A DNA stretch of 35,689 nucleotides from Gammaproteobacteria bacterium (GTDB taxonomy: Bacteria > Pseudomonadota > Gammaproteobacteria > Eutrophobiales > Eutrophobiaceae), in NCBI GenBank assembly GCA_022826885.1, contig JAJDUB010000062.1, positions 1 to 35,689 on the forward strand, written 5' to 3'. Position numbers and translations under genes: made by a program. Below the pieces are notes generated by a model. That model was not told the origin of the DNA, did not search any database, and saw nothing but the letters and a program-made list of their open reading frames with translations. Shown here in pieces: positions 8,326 through 15,991 of the stretch (its first letter is position 1; each line of letters starts with the position of its first letter).

Positions 8326-9357
8326 ATGGTAGAAAAACGAATGGCTGATTACAACAGTACTAGTTCGCTGCCAATCAGTGTTGATACATTCAGCACAACA
8401 GAGGCCGAAGCGGCAAACGAATATATTAACGCTCATATCGCCTTGCATCGCCTGGATGTGGTTGATGTACATTCCAGGGTGGAGTTCGATTGCCGGCGCT
8501 GGAAAATAGGCGATTTTCAAGTGTGTGACTTCTCATACGGGGAATGTGAGGTTGAAGTCACTGTAGTTCCATGCGATGAGCGTGGTTTTTTTATCGTCAT
8601 TCCGGTCACTGGTCATGTTGATGTATCGTCAAAGGACACTCAATTCGCCCTGCAACCCGGTTCGGCAATGGCTTTCACCACGCCGGATGCAGCAAATACG
8701 TCATTTCATGATTCCCGCAGTTTTCGCAACATTAATATCTGCACCTCCTACAAGGCACTGCGGAATTTTCTTGCCAACGAGTTTGATTTGCCTATTACCC
8801 GGGGCATCAGTTTTGCGAAACACCCGGTATTTATCAGTCATGACTTCCGTTTTTTACTGGACTATATCGAATGGTTTTCAAACCGGGCCGATGCAGATGT
8901 GGTATCGATGTTCAACAACAGTTCACATCTGCCGGAACACCTGCATAACATGTTAATGGGCTTGCTCGTTTCTACGTTTGACAATAACTACCAGGAACTG
9001 TATTGCTCCCGCACTACAAAGAGCGTAGCGCCTGTCTATGTGCGCATGGCGGAGGAATATATAAAGAGCAATGCCGGCAAGGCGATGACCGTCAATGATA
9101 TTGCCCGGGAAGTGGGCGTTGCCATGCGAACTCTGCACAAGGGGTTCCAGAGGTATCGCAATTACAGCGTCTCGGAATTCTTAAGAAACCAACGACTGTC
9201 CCTTGCCCGTCAGGAACTTGCCGTGGCGAAGCAAAGAAACCTGTCAGTGACCGATATTGCTTATGAATGTGGTTTTGTGCATCTCAGCAAATTCGCCGAG
9301 GCATACCGGAAAAAATACGGGGAGAAGCCATCCGAGACTCTCAGGAAAGGGAATTAA
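8326..9357 (+). CDS. AraC-family transcriptional regulator (AraC_binding_2-type N-terminus)
   Basis: A 343-residue regulator. The C-terminal 100 or so residues form the two helix-turn-helix units of AraC/XylS proteins: MTVNDIAREVGVAMRTLHKGFQRY (first helix-turn-helix and the start of the linker, around residues 255-280) and LSVTDIAYECGFVHLSKFAEAYRKKYGEKPSE (second, the conserved end of the family). The N-terminal 200 residues resemble the sensing domain found with catabolic activators of aromatic and amine pathways. An ATG five codons downstream (8341) is an alternative start. It is transcribed away from the hydantoinase/Mo-hydroxylase operon, the usual layout for a local activator, so that operon is the most likely target and its substrate the likely inducer. 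This is inference from position. Confidence 0.92.
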   Translation: MVEKRMADYNSTSSLPISVDTFSTTEAEAANEYINAHIALHRLDVVDVHSRVEFDCRRWKIGDFQVCDFSYGECEVEVTVVPCDERGFFIVIPVTGHVDVSSKDTQFALQPGSAMAFTTPDAANTSFHDSRSFRNINICTSYKALRNFLANEFDLPITRGISFAKHPVFISHDFRFLLDYIEWFSNRADADVVSMFNNSSHLPEHLHNMLMGLLVSTFDNNYQELYCSRTTKSVAPVYVRMAEEYIKSNAGKAMTVNDIAREVGVAMRTLHKGFQRYRNYSVSEFLRNQRLSLARQELAVAKQRNLSVTDIAYECGFVHLSKFAEAYRKKYGEKPSETLRKGN

Positions 9358-9361
9358 GGAA

Positions 9362-9395
9362 GCTCTGATAAAGCCCGTCCGGGAATTGTCAGAGC
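9362..9395. repeat. Imperfect palindrome between convergent genes (copy 1)
   Basis: Arms GCTCTGATAAAGCCC (9362-9376) and GGGAATTGTCAGAGC (9381-9395) pair at 12 of 15 positions around a 4-base loop. It lies between the stop of the AraC gene (9357) and the stop of the NRAMP-like gene (9402). The flank AAGGAA plus the CTCTGAT core recurs in inverted orientation at 17244-17284, so this is a dispersed element. It may serve as a bidirectional terminator, or be the remnant of a small mobile element's inverted ends. Confidence 0.75.
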
Positions 9396-9401
9396 ACGCG
9401 C

Positions 9402-10727
9402 TTAATTGGTAAACATCTGAACAACCTCGGGCAGGTTTGAAACCGACAGGCCAAGTGACAGCAGCAGGCATAGCGCCAGGACCGTGTTTCTTGTTACGCC
9501 TGCCCTGTATTCACCCATTACGGCCTTTTTATTCAGCAGGAACAGCAAAACAATAAAAGCAAGTGGAATAACGATGGTATTTACACCCATAAGTAATAAA
9601 TTCTTGGCCAAAGCGGGAAATTCCCAGAATGGGGCTGATATTGCCGGCGCAATGATAAAAAAGACCAGGGCGCGTTTGAATATCCTGTTGTCATCAGTAT
9701 AGTGCCAGTTAAGCCGCAGGATATCCACGCATGCATAGCTGGTTACTTCCACAATTACGATATAAGTCGTGACGGCCGCCACCAGCATCCCCAGGGAAAA
9801 AATCACAGGACCTAAAAAGCTGATTGCTTCCGGAAAAGCCCTGACGAGTATTTTTCCGGCTTCGTTGACGGAATCGATTTCTGCATGGTTTGCTAACGGA
9901 TAAAGGGCAAATCCCCCGGCAATGATGATAAAGAGGGAATACCCGCCGAACATCACTCCCAGGTTAATGACGGATTTCCTGAATTCCTTCTGCAAGTCGT
10001 GAACACCGGCCTGGCTGTCGGCAGCGAGGTACGAAATTCCAAACAAGGCGCCGGGGGCCAGCATGCTGCCAATGATGGCCATCATGGAAATGCTGCTGTC
10101 ACGAGAGATCCCCTGTCCGGGAACCGGCAGGTTTTCAGGAATACCGGGTACAAGCCCTGCCAGGATGGCGCCTATTTCCTGGAAGCCGCGCAAGGCCACG
10201 ATCATAAAACAGATAAACATCATCAGCATACAGGCAGTCATTACCCTCTGCATGCGTTCGTAACCTTCCGCTGCAAGCAGCCAGACAATGGCAGCAGCAA
10301 ACCCCAGGGACAGGATAATCTCTGCGATACGGTATGAATTGGCAGCGGCCTCAGGCCCGCCGGCATCTGCGGGATAATAGCCGAATAACGCCAAAGAGGC
10401 GGAGGTCATGATGGACATGTGTCCCATACCGACCAGGACGTGTACCGGCACATGAATCAGGATGATCAACCAGGCTATGCCCGGGTGAATATGATCGCGG
10501 ATCAACGAAAACATGCCCTGGTCCTTGTTCACCAGTCCCAGACGTGCGGCTGAATCTACTGACACGACGAACAAGGGCAGGATTAATACGACAAGCCAGA
10601 TTAAATCATAGCGGAACCAGGCGCCTGCCAGAACGAGAGTTGACGTGGTGCCGGCGCCCATGGCCCCTGCAGTTATGACTGCGGCGGGCCCGATTATTGC
10701 CACGAAGTAGGTGAGCAGTTTACGCAT
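9402..10727 (-). CDS. NRAMP-fold divalent-cation transporter-like membrane protein (paralog 2)
   Basis: A 441-residue multi-pass membrane protein with about 11-12 hydrophobic segments, related to the NRAMP family. The start is the ATG at 10725-10727; the longer open frame upstream is antisense-like, non-hydrophobic sequence overlapping the neighbouring gene. Canonical NRAMP proteins bind metal with DPGN in the first helix and MPHN in the sixth. Here the corresponding places read GAMGAGTTSTL and GISYLAADS, so the classic Mn/Fe ligands are absent. The substrate is therefore probably not the usual transition metal; Mg2+ or even an organic solute is conceivable. It is highly similar to the preceding gene (10766-12091), is exactly the same length and starts 38 bases after that gene's stop, so the two arose by tandem duplication. 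Confidence 0.8.
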   Translation of the reverse strand: MRKLLTYFVAIIGPAAVITAGAMGAGTTSTLVLAGAWFRYDLIWLVVLILPLFVVSVDSAARLGLVNKDQGMFSLIRDHIHPGIAWLIILIHVPVHVLVGMGHMSIMTSASLALFGYYPADAGGPEAAANSYRIAEIILSLGFAAAIVWLLAAEGYERMQRVMTACMLMMFICFMIVALRGFQEIGAILAGLVPGIPENLPVPGQGISRDSSISMMAIIGSMLAPGALFGISYLAADSQAGVHDLQKEFRKSVINLGVMFGGYSLFIIIAGGFALYPLANHAEIDSVNEAGKILVRAFPEAISFLGPVIFSLGMLVAAVTTYIVIVEVTSYACVDILRLNWHYTDDNRIFKRALVFFIIAPAISAPFWEFPALAKNLLLMGVNTIVIPLAFIVLLFLLNKKAVMGEYRAGVTRNTVLALCLLLSLGLSVSNLPEVVQMFTN

Positions 10728-10765
10728 ATTGCATATCCCGATTTTTCCGGTGCCACATGCGGGCA

Positions 10766-12091
10766 CTATCCAAGCAACGCCCGCACGAACTCGGGCATCT
10801 TGATAACCGATATCGTCAACGACAGGATCAGCGCCGCCAGCAGTATCAGGTTGCGTGAAATACTGCCGGTATGTTCCCCCATGACGGACTTCCTGTTGAT
10901 CAGGATGAGCACGATAAGGTAAACCAGCGGCACCACTATCGCATTGATCCCCATCAGCAGCAGCAGCTTGAACAGGGCAGGGAAGGTCCACAGGGGCGCC
11001 AGCACTGCGGGCAGGATAATGCAGACGGCCACCGTGCGATTGAAACGCCTGTTGTCGCGGGTGTGGTGCCAGGGATAGCCGAACATATCGAGAATGAAAT
11101 AGGTGATGACCTCCACCGTGACCACGAAAGTGGTCAGCGCGGCAATGATCATCCCGGCGGAGAACACCATTGGCCCCAGGTATTCAAGCCCTTGTGGAAA
11201 CGCCCGCAGCAGTACCCTGCTTGCCTCGTGGACCGAATCGATCCCTGCATGGTGGGCCAGCGGGTAAAGGGCAAAACCGCCGGCGATGATGATGCTCAGG
11301 GAACATGCGCAATAGATGACGCCCAGGTTGATGACGGATTTGCGGAATTCCTGCCGCAGGTCAACCGCTTCCTCCTGCCGGTTGTCCGCGCTCATGTACG
11401 GCATGCCCAGCATTGCCGCAGGCGCCAGCACGCTGCCGACTATGCCCATGATGACGAGGCCACTGCTGCGCACCATGCCAGTGCCCGGAACGGGCAGGTC
11501 TTCAGGCACGCTGGGTGCCATTCCGGACAGGATGGCGGACAGTTCCGTAAATCCGCGCAGTGCGACGACCAGGAAACAGGCCAGCATCAACAGCAGAAAT
11601 GCGGTCATGAAGCGTTGCATGCGTTGGTAGCCTTCCGAGGTCAGCAGCCAGACAATGCCGGCGGCGAACACCAGGGACACGATCAACTCCACGTTCCGGT
11701 AGTTGTTGCCGGCCAGTTCCGAGGCTGTTTCAGGCGGGTAAATTCCGAACAGCGACAGCGCCGCGGAAGTCATGACCGACATCTGTCCCATGCCGATGAG
11801 CAGGTGCACCGGGACATTGATCGCCAGCAGCAACCAGCCTACGCCGGGATGCAGGTGTTCGCAGATCAGGGAGAACATCCCCTTGTTTTTATTGAGCAGG
11901 CCGATGCGCGCGGCGCTGTCGACCGTAATTACCAGCAGGGGCACGGTCAACAGGACCACCCAGAGCAGTTGGTAACCGAACCAGGCGCCGCTGAGTATCA
12001 GCGAAGAAGCTGAACCTGCCCCGATGGATGCAGCGGCCATTACTGCGGCGGGTCCGGCGATCTTCCTGAATTGTTCCGAAAAATTGTTCAT
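10766..12091 (-). CDS. NRAMP-fold divalent-cation transporter-like membrane protein (paralog 1)
   Basis: A 441-residue integral membrane protein, paralogous to the next gene over its whole length (shared stretches include VDSAARIGLLNK, KSVINLGV and IIIAGGFALYPLA). The first helix carries ASIGAGSASSL in place of the NRAMP DPGN motif, and the sixth helix carries GMPYMSADN in place of MPHN, so it is an atypical NRAMP member. Its codons are visibly more GC-rich than those of paralog 2, so the copies are not a recent duplication. It starts 7 bases after the AGCS symporter stop and is surely co-transcribed with it. A joint role, such as two related subunits of one transporter or two substrates of one pathway, is possible but unproven. 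Confidence 0.8.
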   Translation of the reverse strand: MNNFSEQFRKIAGPAAVMAAASIGAGSASSLILSGAWFGYQLLWVVLLTVPLLVITVDSAARIGLLNKNKGMFSLICEHLHPGVGWLLLAINVPVHLLIGMGQMSVMTSAALSLFGIYPPETASELAGNNYRNVELIVSLVFAAGIVWLLTSEGYQRMQRFMTAFLLLMLACFLVVALRGFTELSAILSGMAPSVPEDLPVPGTGMVRSSGLVIMGIVGSVLAPAAMLGMPYMSADNRQEEAVDLRQEFRKSVINLGVIYCACSLSIIIAGGFALYPLAHHAGIDSVHEASRVLLRAFPQGLEYLGPMVFSAGMIIAALTTFVVTVEVITYFILDMFGYPWHHTRDNRRFNRTVAVCIILPAVLAPLWTFPALFKLLLLMGINAIVVPLVYLIVLILINRKSVMGEHTGSISRNLILLAALILSLTISVIKMPEFVRALLG

Positions 12092-12098
12092 TCGCTGA

Positions 12099-13763
12099 TT
12101 ACGTCACTCGCTCGAAACGCTGCCAGTATTCCCGCACGGTCTGCTTCATGTCCCGGCGCAGCAGCATGATGCCGAACAGGTTCGGCAACGCCATCAACGC
12201 CAGGGTCACCGCAGAGAACAGCCAGACCATGGAGGTATCTACCACTGCCGCGGTGAAGAACGCCGCGCAATAGAACAGGCGGTAGGGCAGCACCCAGCGC
12301 AGTCCGAACAGGTAGGTGATGGCGCGGTCGCCGTAGTAGGACCAGGCGATGGCGGTACTGAACGCGAACAGCATCAGGCCCAGGGTTACCGCGTACTGGC
12401 CGTAATCGCCTAGGAAACTGCGTTTGAATGCCTCCACCGTCAGCGGTACGGAATGCAGCAGGGACTTGCCGCGCAGGGATACATTGTCAGTAAGGGAACC
12501 GTCGTTGATAACAATGGCTCCGTTGTACGGTTCTCCGTCAACGTGGAAATATACGTCCTCGGCAATGGAGCGGTTGTGCAGGATGGTAATGCCTGCTTCG
12601 GCAAGTTGGCCGTTTACAACGTCAAACCGGCCGTTTGCCGGGGTGACCGGGCCGGATGTGGAAGAAATGCCGTTGAGATGGCGGAACAACTCTTCCACGT
12701 GGACCGGGTCGGTGTCGGTGTAAACGCCGCTGACGAACTGTGTGTCGAATGCCTGGAAATCAGTGTCGAATTTCTCCTTCCACACCCCGGAAGACAGGAT
12801 TACCAATCCCGTCAGGGTACAGATTACCAGGGTGTCGAGAAACGGTTCCAGCAGGGAGACCATGCCTTCCGAGACCGGTTCGTCACCTTTGGCGGAGGCG
12901 TGGGCGATGGGCGCGGACCCTTGTCCCGCCTCGTTGGAGAACAGGCCGCGGGCGACGCCGCGGTTGAAGGCGTAGGCGAAGGTGGCGCCGAGGAACCCGC
13001 CGGTCGCGGCGGTGTCGGTGAAGGCGCTGCTGAATACGCTTAGAAAAGCTGGAACCACTGCGTCGATATTGGCGATGATGACTGCCAGGGCGCCGGCGAA
13101 ATAAAGCACACCCATGATCGGCACAATCGCCGAAGTCACCCGGGCGATACGACGGATACCGCCCAGAATGACCAGGCCGAGCAGGAATGCGAACACTGCG
13201 CCACTCACCCAGGTCGGTATGCCGAAAGAAGTATTCAGACCAGCGGCCATGTTGTTACTTTGCGGCATGTTGCCGGAACCCAGGGTACTGAAAATGGTCG
13301 CGATAGCGAAGAATACCGCCAACCACTTCATGTTGAGCGCACGCTCCATGTAATACATCGGGCCGCCGGCCATCTCACCCTTATCATCCTTGACCCGGTA
13401 CTTATGGGAGATCGTCACCTCGACGAACTTGGTCGTCATACCGACGAAGGCCGTGGCCCACATCCAGAACAGCGCGGCAGGCCCGCCCAGGTGCAGGGCG
13501 AGGGCCACGCCGCCGATATTGCCGGTGCCCACGGTGCCGGACAGGGCAGTGGACAAGGCCTGGAAATGGGAAGTGTCGCCTTCGGCATCGTGGCTGGTAT
13601 AACGCCCGGTCAGCGTCAACCAGGCGCGCTTGAAGTAGCGTATCTGCGGGAAGCCCAGGTAAAGGGTAAAAAATACGCCAACTCCAAGCAATATCCACGG
13701 GAAATACCAGGCAGCGCCGAGGATACCGTCAAGAAAGGAGAGTAACTCGTTCAGTGCTTGCAT
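12099..13763 (-). CDS. Alanine/glycine:cation symporter (AGCS) family protein with a large loop insertion
   Basis: A 554-residue sodium- or proton-coupled amino acid symporter of the inner membrane. Family hallmarks are [17 protein letters not shown] with FWMW (residues about 79-102), the [15 protein letters not shown] segment (275-289) and [15 protein letters not shown] (473-487). Most members have about 450-480 residues. The extra length is a hydrophilic insert, roughly residues 328-445, between the CTLTGLVIL helix and the helix [18 protein letters not shown]. The ATG has no Shine-Dalgarno sequence, and a candidate -10 box lies so close that the message may be nearly leaderless. It is the first gene of a three-gene operon with two NRAMP-like genes. 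The substrate could be alanine, glycine or a related amino acid. Confidence 0.93.
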   Translation of the reverse strand: MQALNELLSFLDGILGAAWYFPWILLGVGVFFTLYLGFPQIRYFKRAWLTLTGRYTSHDAEGDTSHFQALSTALSGTVGTGNIGGVALALHLGGPAALFWMWATAFVGMTTKFVEVTISHKYRVKDDKGEMAGGPMYYMERALNMKWLAVFFAIATIFSTLGSGNMPQSNNMAAGLNTSFGIPTWVSGAVFAFLLGLVILGGIRRIARVTSAIVPIMGVLYFAGALAVIIANIDAVVPAFLSVFSSAFTDTAATGGFLGATFAYAFNRGVARGLFSNEAGQGSAPIAHASAKGDEPVSEGMVSLLEPFLDTLVICTLTGLVILSSGVWKEKFDTDFQAFDTQFVSGVYTDTDPVHVEELFRHLNGISSTSGPVTPANGRFDVVNGQLAEAGITILHNRSIAEDVYFHVDGEPYNGAIVINDGSLTDNVSLRGKSLLHSVPLTVEAFKRSFLGDYGQYAVTLGLMLFAFSTAIAWSYYGDRAITYLFGLRWVLPYRLFYCAAFFTAAVVDTSMVWLFSAVTLALMALPNLFGIMLLRRDMKQTVREYWQRFERVT

Positions 13764-13776
13764 TTTGTTATACTAT

Positions 13777-13805
13777 ACTTTAATCTTATTATTTAACCAT
13801 TTGAA
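13777..13805 (-). promoter_or_regulatory. Candidate promoter of the AGCS/NRAMP-like operon
   Basis: On the minus strand, TTCAAA (13805-13800) and TAAAGT (13782-13777) are separated by exactly 17 bases, each matching 4 of 6 consensus positions. Transcription would begin only about 7 bases before the ATG at 13763, matching the lack of a ribosome-binding site. The -35 box lies inside one arm of the inverted repeat at 13800-13829. Box quality is modest. Confidence 0.35.
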
Positions 13806-13829
13806 ACAAAAAGATTAATCTGTTTCAAA
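13800..13829. promoter_or_regulatory. 9-bp perfect inverted repeat, candidate operator
   Basis: TTTGAAACA (13800-13808) and TGTTTCAAA (13821-13829) are perfect reverse complements with a 12-base centre that holds GATTAATC, itself a palindrome. Arm centres are 21 bases apart, two helical turns, as expected for a dimeric regulator. It lies between the AGCS operon (minus) and the Spy-like gene (plus) and overlaps the candidate -35 box of the former. It could instead be an RNA hairpin, but no U-run follows on either strand. Confidence 0.5.
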
Positions 13830-13992
13830 CCTGTACCCAACGCCATATACCGAATAGATTATCTCCCGTAAAGGCAGCCACCGGAAACTTTTTCTCCAGT
13901 TTACGGTCAAATCCATATATTTTCCATGATGTTTGCCAATCCATTACACTATTAACAGCCGCTACTTTCAATCAACCACAGAGGAAACAATA

Positions 13993-14346
13993 ATGAACAA
14001 ACTTATCGCGATAGTCCTGAGTTCGTTGTTACTGACTTCGGCGGCCCTGGCCGACCACCACGCCAGCGGCAAGCACGGGGATAAATACAAGAACATGTTG
14101 GGCCGCAAGCTGGAGCTTACGGAGGAGCAGAAGCAGCCGGTAGCAGATATCCTTAAGGAACAACGGGCGAAGGGCAGGGAGATAAGGCATTCCGCCTTCG
14201 AGCAGATCAGACCGCAGATGGAAGCCCTGCATGAAGAAACCAAGGAACGGCTCGCGGGTGTCCTCACCGAGGAGCAGTTACAGAAGTACGATAAGATGAG
14301 CAGCAGGCGCCACGAACGGATGCACAAGCGCCAATCTCACAGGTAA
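13993..14346 (+). CDS. Small exported Spy/CpxP-like protein (LTxxQ motifs)
   Basis: A 117-residue protein starting at the ATG at 13993 behind GAGG, 8 bases away. Residues 1-20 form a signal peptide (MNKLIAIV start, hydrophobic core, likely cleavage after AALA), so it is periplasmic. The mature part is helical, charged and rich in His, Lys and Arg. It carries two LTxxQ-type motifs (LELTEEQKQ and VLTEEQLQKY), the signature of the Spy/CpxP/CnrX-like group of periplasmic chaperones and stress sensors. The N-terminal DHHASGKHGDKH-like stretch could bind metal. It is monocistronic and convergent with the amidohydrolase gene. An ORF on the opposite strand over this gene lacks any recognisable feature. 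Exact function, whether chaperone or metal-linked stress protein, is inferred. Confidence 0.8.
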   Translation: MNKLIAIVLSSLLLTSAALADHHASGKHGDKYKNMLGRKLELTEEQKQPVADILKEQRAKGREIRHSAFEQIRPQMEALHEETKERLAGVLTEEQLQKYDKMSSRRHERMHKRQSHR

Positions 14347-14410
14347 CGGCACGCGCGGCAAGACTTGTTCGTTTACTGTATGTGCTGCTTTATAATCAGG
14401 TAACGGCCAG

Positions 14411-15817
14411 TTATCGTGTCGCCCGGATTTCCTTATCAATCCTGGCTGCAATCGTCCGGGCCTTTTTGATTACTTCATGCTCATCCAGTGTCAGTACTTT
14501 GCGGTCTTCCATAAGCACTTTACCGGCAACGATGACAGTCTGCACGTCCTGGGCATCGACGGCATAAACAAGATGGGACATAACGTCATACATGGGGACC
14601 AGGTGGGCAGCCTCCAGTGAGACCAGGATAAGGTCCGCATGTTTGCCCACCGCCAGTGATCCGGTATCTTTCAGACCGATCGCCGCGGCGCCGACCCTGG
14701 TGGCGAGCTCCAGGACCCTCATGGCAGGCATGGTCTCAGGGTCCAGCAGTCGACCCTTGTGTATGTATGCGGCCAGGCGGATCTCGTCCCACATGTCCAG
14801 GTCGTTGTTGGAGGCGGCCCCGTCCGTGCCCAGACCCACCGCGACGCCGGCGTCCAGCATTTCAGGAACCGGAGCGAAACCGGATGCGATCTTCATGTTG
14901 GAGGTGGGATTGTGGATAGCGCCCACCTTGCGTGCGGACAGAATGGATATTTCGGCTTCTGTCGGCCAGACAACGTGGGCGGCAATGACCGGGCCATGGA
15001 AGAAACCGATTTTTTCAAGATGGTTGATCGATGTATCCCCGTACCTGTCTCCCACCAGCTTGAGTTCGGCCTTTGACTCGGAAAGGTGGATCGCAATGCC
15101 CACGGAGAGTTCGTCGGCCCGTTTTCTTACGATCTTCAGGTTCTCGGGTGTAATGGTATAGGCCGCGTGGGGCGCAAACACGGGGGTGATACGGTCGTTC
15201 CTGTTTTTCCACTGCCCGATAAAACTCTCGGCCTTGTTCATTGCATCGGCAAAGTTTTTGGTGTAGCCGCTTTCCTGTTCGATGACGGCAGCCCCGATAA
15301 CCGCCCGCAGGCCGCATTCCACCACCACCCGGGCGATTTCCTTTGGATGAAAATACATATCCACGATAGTTGTTGTGCCGCCCCTGATCATTTCAAGACA
15401 GGCCAGTTGTGTGCCGATTCGCACAAATTCTTCATTCACAAAGCGGATTTCGGCGGGGAAGATGTATTTTGTCAGCCATTCCATCAGTTCGAGGTCATCA
15501 GCAATACCGCGAAACAAAACCATGGCCGCATGAGTATGCCCGTTCACAAGACCCGGCATCAGCACCCGGTTTTCACCGGTAATTCGTTTTGCCGGCGAGT
15601 ATTTCCCGTAAATAGATACCTGCTCATCGACCGCGATAATGATCCCGTTGTCAACGGCAACGGCGCCTTTTTCGATCATCGTATTCTTATCATCCATGGT
15701 GACGACGTAATCGGCAGAAACGACCAGGTCAATGTCCTCTGCATTGGCGCAAGGACTATTCAAGGCCGGCATCGACAGGGAAACAAGCAACAACCAGGGG
15801 TAAATTCTGCTATTCAT
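14411..15817 (-). CDS. Exported amidohydrolase, TRZ/ATZ/MtaD-type deaminase family
   Basis: A 468-residue member of the amidohydrolase superfamily that typically deaminates or dechlorinates purine, adenosine or triazine-like rings with one metal ion. The metal and catalytic set is visible: H94 and H96 (NGHTH), H217 (APHAAY), H244 with E247 (HLSE), H281 (AAHVVW) and D332 (GLGTDGAASNN). The usual C-terminal LAVGKHADLILV is present. Unlike most of this family it begins with a signal-peptide-like segment (residues 1-26, hydrophobic LLLVSLSMPAL, small residues before E27), so it is probably periplasmic. It could act on S-adenosylhomocysteine, methylthioadenosine, guanine-type or triazine substrates. 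It is convergent with the Spy-like gene and divergent from the MFS transporter, a layout that could pair periplasmic deamination with uptake. Confidence 0.88.
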   Translation of the reverse strand: MNSRIYPWLLLVSLSMPALNSPCANAEDIDLVVSADYVVTMDDKNTMIEKGAVAVDNGIIIAVDEQVSIYGKYSPAKRITGENRVLMPGLVNGHTHAAMVLFRGIADDLELMEWLTKYIFPAEIRFVNEEFVRIGTQLACLEMIRGGTTTIVDMYFHPKEIARVVVECGLRAVIGAAVIEQESGYTKNFADAMNKAESFIGQWKNRNDRITPVFAPHAAYTITPENLKIVRKRADELSVGIAIHLSESKAELKLVGDRYGDTSINHLEKIGFFHGPVIAAHVVWPTEAEISILSARKVGAIHNPTSNMKIASGFAPVPEMLDAGVAVGLGTDGAASNNDLDMWDEIRLAAYIHKGRLLDPETMPAMRVLELATRVGAAAIGLKDTGSLAVGKHADLILVSLEAAHLVPMYDVMSHLVYAVDAQDVQTVIVAGKVLMEDRKVLTLDEHEVIKKARTIAARIDKEIRATR

Positions 15818-15905
15818 GACATGTATTTTTTATAACCAGGAGAGCTAACCGAACTGTCTCGCCGTCGCTGCTGCGTAGCTTGCAATGCCTGGCTGAACTC
15901 CGCGG

Positions 15906-15934
15906 TTTAAATTTGTTCCGATTTCCTTTATAAG
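15906..15934 (+). promoter_or_regulatory. Candidate promoter of the MFS transporter
   Basis: TTTAAA (15906-15911), a 17-base spacer, then TATAAG (15929-15934). Transcription would start near 15941, placing the palindrome at 15951-15972 in the 5' leader. It is a reasonable but not strong sigma70 match. Confidence 0.35.
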
Positions 15935-15950
15935 TGTGACCAGTGTACTG

Positions 15951-15972
15951 GATTCCGACTTCAGCCGGAATG
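15951..15972. repeat. Short GATTCCG...CGGAAT inverted repeat, dispersed-repeat type
   Basis: ATTCCG (15952-15957) and CGGAAT (15966-15971) flank an 8-base centre, with the surrounding CTGGATTCC...GGAATGAC context. That context is shared by common short repeats in many proteobacterial genomes, such as the Neisseria dRS3 type. Only one copy was seen in the window, so repeat status rests on resemblance. It lies between the amidohydrolase and MFS genes. Confidence 0.45.
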
Positions 15973-15991
15973 ACATTCACGGGTATTTAAC

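Noticed and set aside
10728-10991. N-terminal extension of the second NRAMP-like protein
   Set aside because: The frame stays open but overlaps the C-terminal part of the neighbouring gene and shows no membrane-like or family sequence. The paralog of equal length starts at the equivalent Met.
10871-12013. A 380-codon plus-strand ORF opposite the first NRAMP-like gene
   Set aside because: Its composition is dominated by Gln, His, Asp and Arg, as expected for the antisense of hydrophobic membrane-protein codons. No start signal or domain.
13968-14327. A 119-codon minus-strand ORF opposite the Spy-like gene
   Set aside because: It has no recognisable domain and many Cys and Ser residues from antisense reading. 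The plus-strand frame has a ribosome-binding site, signal peptide and LTxxQ motifs.
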